This document shows positions 61,195-64,000 of a DNA stretch of 64,000 nt, in pieces (positions within the stretch are counted from its first letter, which is position 1; each line of letters starts with the position of its first letter). Origin of the DNA: Bradyrhizobium sp. CCBAU 53351 (GTDB taxonomy: Bacteria > Pseudomonadota > Alphaproteobacteria > Rhizobiales > Xanthobacteraceae). The stretch lies in contig NZ_CP030059.1 in NCBI RefSeq assembly GCF_015291745.1, forward strand, positions 2,383,501-2,447,500, in the 5' to 3' direction. The notes beneath the pieces are model-generated. The model had not been told where the DNA came from. It saw nothing but the letters and a program-made list of their open reading frames with translations, and did not search any database. The translations under genes were made by a program, and so were the position numbers.

Positions 61195-62586
61195 ATGCAC
61201 AGCCCAAATCCAGACATGTCTCAGCTATTCGCGGACCGTCAGGCCCAGCGCAGCACCCTGCATAATCGGTATCTGAACGAGCAGTTCGTTCGGGTCCTCA
61301 AAACCATCGGCTACGATGTCGGCTTCCAGAAGGGGCAGGGGCAGTATCTCTACGATCGCGATGGCGCGCGCTATCTCGACCTGTTGTCCGGCTTCGGCGT
61401 GTTTGCGATCGGGCGCAATCATCCGGTCATGCGCGATGCGCTCAAGAGCGTGCTCGATGCCGACCTGCCCAACCTGGTGCAGTTCGACGTCTCGGTGCTC
61501 GCCGGCGTGCTCGCCGAGCGGCTCCTGAAATACGTCCCCTATCTCGACAAGGCGTTCTTCGCCAATTCCGGCGCCGAATGCGTCGAGGCCGCGATCAAAT
61601 TCGCGCGCGGCGCCACGGGGCGCCCCGGCATCGTCTATTGCGCCCATGGCTATCATGGCCTGACCTATGGCGCGCTGTCGCTAACCGGTGATTCGAATTT
61701 CCGCACCGGCTTCGAGCCGCTGCTGCCGGGCTGCACCTCGATCCCGTTCAACGATCTGGCGGCGCTGGAAAAGGCGCTGGCCTCGCGCGAGGTCGCGGCC
61801 TTCGTCGTCGAGCCGATTCAGGGCAAGGGCGTCAACATGCCCACCGACGAGTTCCTGCCCGGCGCGGCCGCGCTCTGCAAGAAGTACGGCACGCTGTTCG
61901 TCGCCGACGAGATCCAGACCGGCATGGGCCGTACCGGCCGCTTCCTCGCGGTCGAGCACTGGAACGTCGAGCCCGACATGGTGCTGCTGTCGAAGTCGCT
62001 GTCGGGCGGCCACGTGCCGGTCGGCGCGGTGCTGACGCGCAAGGCCATCTTCGACAAGATCTTCAACCAGATGGACCGCGCCGTGGTGCACGGCTCCACG
62101 TTCTCCAAGAACGATCTGGCGATGGCTGCGGGCATTGCGACGCTCGACGTCATGGAGTCCGAGAAGCTGATCGAGTCCGCCGCCAAGCGCGGCGCCGAGC
62201 TGCGCCTCGCGCTGACGCGCATGGTGCCCGGCTATGAGCTGATGAAGGAAGTGCGCGGCAAGGGCCTGATGATCGGCGTCGAGTTCGGCCCGCCGAAGTC
62301 GCTGCGTCTGCGCGCCTCCTGGAACGTGCTGGAGACCGCCAACAAGGGCCTGTTCTGCCAGCTCATCACCGTGCCGCTGTTCAAGGACCACAAGATCCTG
62401 ACGCAGGTTGCCGGCCACGGCAGCCACACCATCAAGCTGCTGCCGCCGCTCACCATCACCGAGGAAGACTGCACCTGGATCGAGAAGGCGTTCGACGACG
62501 TCATCGCCGGCAGCCACAAGGTCCCCGGCGCGATCTGGTCGCTCGGCAAGACGCTGGTGGACAACGCGGTGAGAAGGTCGGCCTGA
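61195..62586 (+). CDS. hpnO: Aminobacteriohopanetriol aminotransferase HpnO
   Basis: A 463-residue class III PLP-dependent aminotransferase that makes aminobacteriohopanetriol from the hopanoid aldehyde. The PLP-binding lysine is Lys267 (LLSKSLSGGHVPVG), with Asp238 (VADEIQTGMGRTG) contacting the pyridine nitrogen and FANSGAECVEAA near residue 122 binding the phosphate. Ornithine and acetylornithine aminotransferases are relatives. Position beside hpnN and the rest of the hopanoid genes identifies HpnO. It starts 141 bp from the divergent DUF2147 gene. Confidence 0.92.
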   Translation: MHSPNPDMSQLFADRQAQRSTLHNRYLNEQFVRVLKTIGYDVGFQKGQGQYLYDRDGARYLDLLSGFGVFAIGRNHPVMRDALKSVLDADLPNLVQFDVSVLAGVLAERLLKYVPYLDKAFFANSGAECVEAAIKFARGATGRPGIVYCAHGYHGLTYGALSLTGDSNFRTGFEPLLPGCTSIPFNDLAALEKALASREVAAFVVEPIQGKGVNMPTDEFLPGAAALCKKYGTLFVADEIQTGMGRTGRFLAVEHWNVEPDMVLLSKSLSGGHVPVGAVLTRKAIFDKIFNQMDRAVVHGSTFSKNDLAMAAGIATLDVMESEKLIESAAKRGAELRLALTRMVPGYELMKEVRGKGLMIGVEFGPPKSLRLRASWNVLETANKGLFCQLITVPLFKDHKILTQVAGHGSHTIKLLPPLTITEEDCTWIEKAFDDVIAGSHKVPGAIWSLGKTLVDNAVRRSA

Positions 62587-62605
62587 TCTTCGGCCGACGC
62601 GCCGA

Positions 62606-62791
62606 TCAGCAGCGCCCGGCGTAGTCCCAGATATGAAGCATGTTCAGCGTGAACAGGCCGGCAAAGCCGGCAATGGCGGCGAGGAGCGCGAACCAAATCC
62701 ATTGCTTGCGCTCCTTGAGGGCCAGCAATGCAGCGCAGCCCGCCGCGAACATCGACGGAAGCGTGGTGCAGATAATCAGTGACGGAATCAT
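62606..62791 (-). CDS. Small membrane protein of unknown function
   Basis: A 61-residue protein with two hydrophobic helices (residues about 3-24 and 31-53), connected by a charged KERKQ loop, so both ends probably face the same side of the inner membrane. GGGAGG lies at good distance from the ATG at 62791, supporting a real gene despite its size. I know no family. It is convergent with hpnO, 19 bp away. Confidence 0.65.
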   Translation of the reverse strand: MIPSLIICTTLPSMFAAGCAALLALKERKQWIWFALLAAIAGFAGLFTLNMLHIWDYAGRC

Positions 62792-62897
62792 GTCTGTCCT
62801 CCCAATGGAGCTGCAATCTGCCAAATTGCGCTCGCGAGGACTGTGAGAGGCGTCACTTCTTCAAACCATGGTGCGGCGCTTCGCCCGCTGCCGGCAA

Positions 62898-63665
62898 TTA
62901 CCCCTCCACATTCGCCTTCATCGCTGCCTCGAACTTGTCGACGAACTCGGCGAGCTCGTCGGCTCCGATGTCGCTGACGGCCCAGAAGTTCAGGCCGCGA
63001 TTGCCCCAGCGGCGGCAGTTGAAGCCCTGCATCGTCTCGGTCTTTGGCGCGCGATACTCGGCGTTCGAGGTCTGCGACACGAACAGGTTGATCACATGCT
63101 GTCGGCGCCGGTAGACGACGGCGCCGATGGCGCGGGCGTCGGCATAGTCGAGCCGGCCGCCGACCAGCGTGAAGCCTTGCGCGGTGAGGTCGATCACGGG
63201 CGGGGCGACGTCGAGCTTGCCGTTGAACCACGGCTTGACCGTGTGCTGGTCGGTCGAGACCACGTCGGTGAGGTGGCCCGCCTGCAGCGAGCGCAGATGC
63301 GCGGAGACGACCTCCGACAGGATGCGCTGCTGGTCGTCCTGGCGCAGCACAAATGCGACGACGCCGGACGCCGCGAGCGCGGAGACGGCCGAGCCCATCG
63401 CAAAGCCGCGCAGCACGGAGCGCCGTGACGGCTGCTGGCCTGGTGCCTGCGGCAGCGAGGCTTCGATGCGAGTACGCAGGCTCGCCGGCGCGGTGTAACG
63501 CAGATTGGTGTCGGCAAGCACGCGCTGCATCTCGCGCTGCGCGGCGAGCTCCGCGGCGCAGTCCGGGCAGATTGCGATGTGGGCTTCGACCTCGCGCGCA
63601 TGGCCGGCATCGAGCTCGTTGTCGAGCAGCGCGTGAAGCAGGATCCTTGCTTCGTCGCAGGTCAT
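62898..63665 (-). CDS. Anti-sigma factor with zinc finger
   Basis: A 255-residue membrane anti-sigma factor. The N-terminal ~60 residues hold the zinc-binding anti-sigma motif His29-x3-Cys33-x2-Cys36 (EAHIAICPDCAAEL). One transmembrane helix is near residues 89-108 (GFAMGSAVSALAASGVVAFVL), and about 145 residues lie in the periplasm (KPWFNGKLDVAPPVIDL, FTLVGGRLDY, LFVSQTS), where a signal is presumably sensed. Its ATG overlaps the stop of the sigma factor gene by 4 nt, the usual pairing that keeps sigma and anti-sigma in balance. Confidence 0.9.
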   Translation of the reverse strand: MTCDEARILLHALLDNELDAGHAREVEAHIAICPDCAAELAAQREMQRVLADTNLRYTAPASLRTRIEASLPQAPGQQPSRRSVLRGFAMGSAVSALAASGVVAFVLRQDDQQRILSEVVSAHLRSLQAGHLTDVVSTDQHTVKPWFNGKLDVAPPVIDLTAQGFTLVGGRLDYADARAIGAVVYRRRQHVINLFVSQTSNAEYRAPKTETMQGFNCRRWGNRGLNFWAVSDIGADELAEFVDKFEAAMKANVEG

Positions 63666-64000
63666 TTCGCTTGCTCCTCTTCCGCCGTCCAGGCCGCGCG
63701 CAGCATGGCGCGGGCGCGGGCGAGGCGGGACATCACGGTGCCGACGGGGGCGCCGACGGCGTCGGCGATTTCACGATAGGACAGGTTGTTGATCTCGCGC
63801 AGCACGAAGGTTTCCTTGAACGGCTCGGCGAGCGCGTCGATCAGCTTGCGGATCGCGCCGGCATCGCGGCTGCGCAGCATCTCGGTTTCCGGGCTTGCCT
63901 CGTTCTCCTGCCAGATCGGCGTCTGCTCGGCGGCACCGGGCGTATCCTCGATCGGGCTGGGCCTCGACGCGCGCCGCGCATATTCGGCGTTGCAGACATT
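63662..64000 (-). CDS. ECF RNA polymerase sigma factor, N-terminal part beyond window
   Basis: The last 112 codons of an extracytoplasmic-function sigma factor; the start lies outside the window. The visible part includes region 4, with LIDALAEPFKETFVLREINNLSYREIADAVGAPVGTVMSRLARARAMLR, the helix-turn-helix that reads the -35 element. The linker before it is acidic (ENEASPETEM). It overlaps the anti-sigma gene by 4 nt (ATGA). Which genes it controls is unknown. Confidence 0.92.
   Translation of the reverse strand, partial: NVCNAEYARRASRPSPIEDTPGAAEQTPIWQENEASPETEMLRSRDAGAIRKLIDALAEPFKETFVLREINNLSYREIADAVGAPVGTVMSRLARARAMLRAAWTAEEEQAK

Overview
This 64 kb, GC-rich window reads as chromosomal DNA of a Bradyrhizobium-like alphaproteobacterium (Nitrobacteraceae). 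That assignment rests on gene content and on the style of the intergenic palindromic repeats, not on a database search. It has no rRNA, tRNA, CRISPR array, transposase or prophage gene that I can recognise. Genes are dense, many starts overlap the preceding stop (ATGA, GTGA, TGATG), and GTG or TTG starts are common. Two genes run off the ends: a short-chain dehydrogenase on the left and an ECF sigma factor on the right.

Left part (1-13.7 kb), catabolism and repair. A leftward SDR / SCP2-type thiolase / DUF35 set looks like acyl-CoA chain degradation. It is followed by an amidase overlapping a DUF2848 gene, two neighbouring 2-oxoglutarate/Fe(II) oxygenases (one is alkB), an MFS transporter, a ThDP-dependent enzyme, a fragment of a homoprotocatechuate meta-cleavage set (isomerase, hydratase and a divergent HpaR-like MarR regulator), and an HpcH/HpaI aldolase next to a galactarate/altronate dehydratase.

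Middle part (13.9-39.5 kb). A PAS gene overlaps a chemotaxis receptor gene. A three-gene peptide-ligase-like system follows (transglutaminase-DUF2126, permuted ATP-grasp-alpha-E, transglutaminase). Next come an HD phosphohydrolase, an alpha/beta hydrolase, folE, a Rieske flavoprotein reductase and HdeD. Two paralogous branched-chain-amino-acid-type binding proteins without permeases lie among an acyl-CoA dehydrogenase, a secreted hydrolase, a winged-helix/TPR regulator, a flavin monooxygenase, an M81 (MlrC) peptidase and a second chemoreceptor.

Right part (39.7-62.6 kb), hopanoid lipids. The C-2 methylase gene hpnP sits between eutB and eutC (ethanolamine ammonia-lyase) and overlaps eutC by 4 nt. 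An RND exporter and three small secreted or exported protein genes follow. Then comes hpnC-hpnD-hpnE-shc-hpnG in one direction (squalene synthesis from farnesyl diphosphate, cyclisation to the hopane skeleton, side-chain processing). hpnH with ispH runs convergently, across a 1 kb non-coding, repeat-rich gap. hpnN (RND hopanoid transporter) and hpnO (aminotransferase for aminobacteriohopanetriol) run rightward. Together the genes cover isoprenoid supply (ispH), squalene, hopene, side-chain elongation, C-2 methylation, amination and export. A perfect GGAAC-N16-CGTT general-stress (EcfG-type) promoter lies just ahead of hpnN. The window ends with a small membrane protein and an anti-sigma/ECF-sigma pair.

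At least three families of palindromic intergenic repeats are present, plus a ~650 bp non-coding block resembling a multicopy element I associate with Bradyrhizobium genomes.
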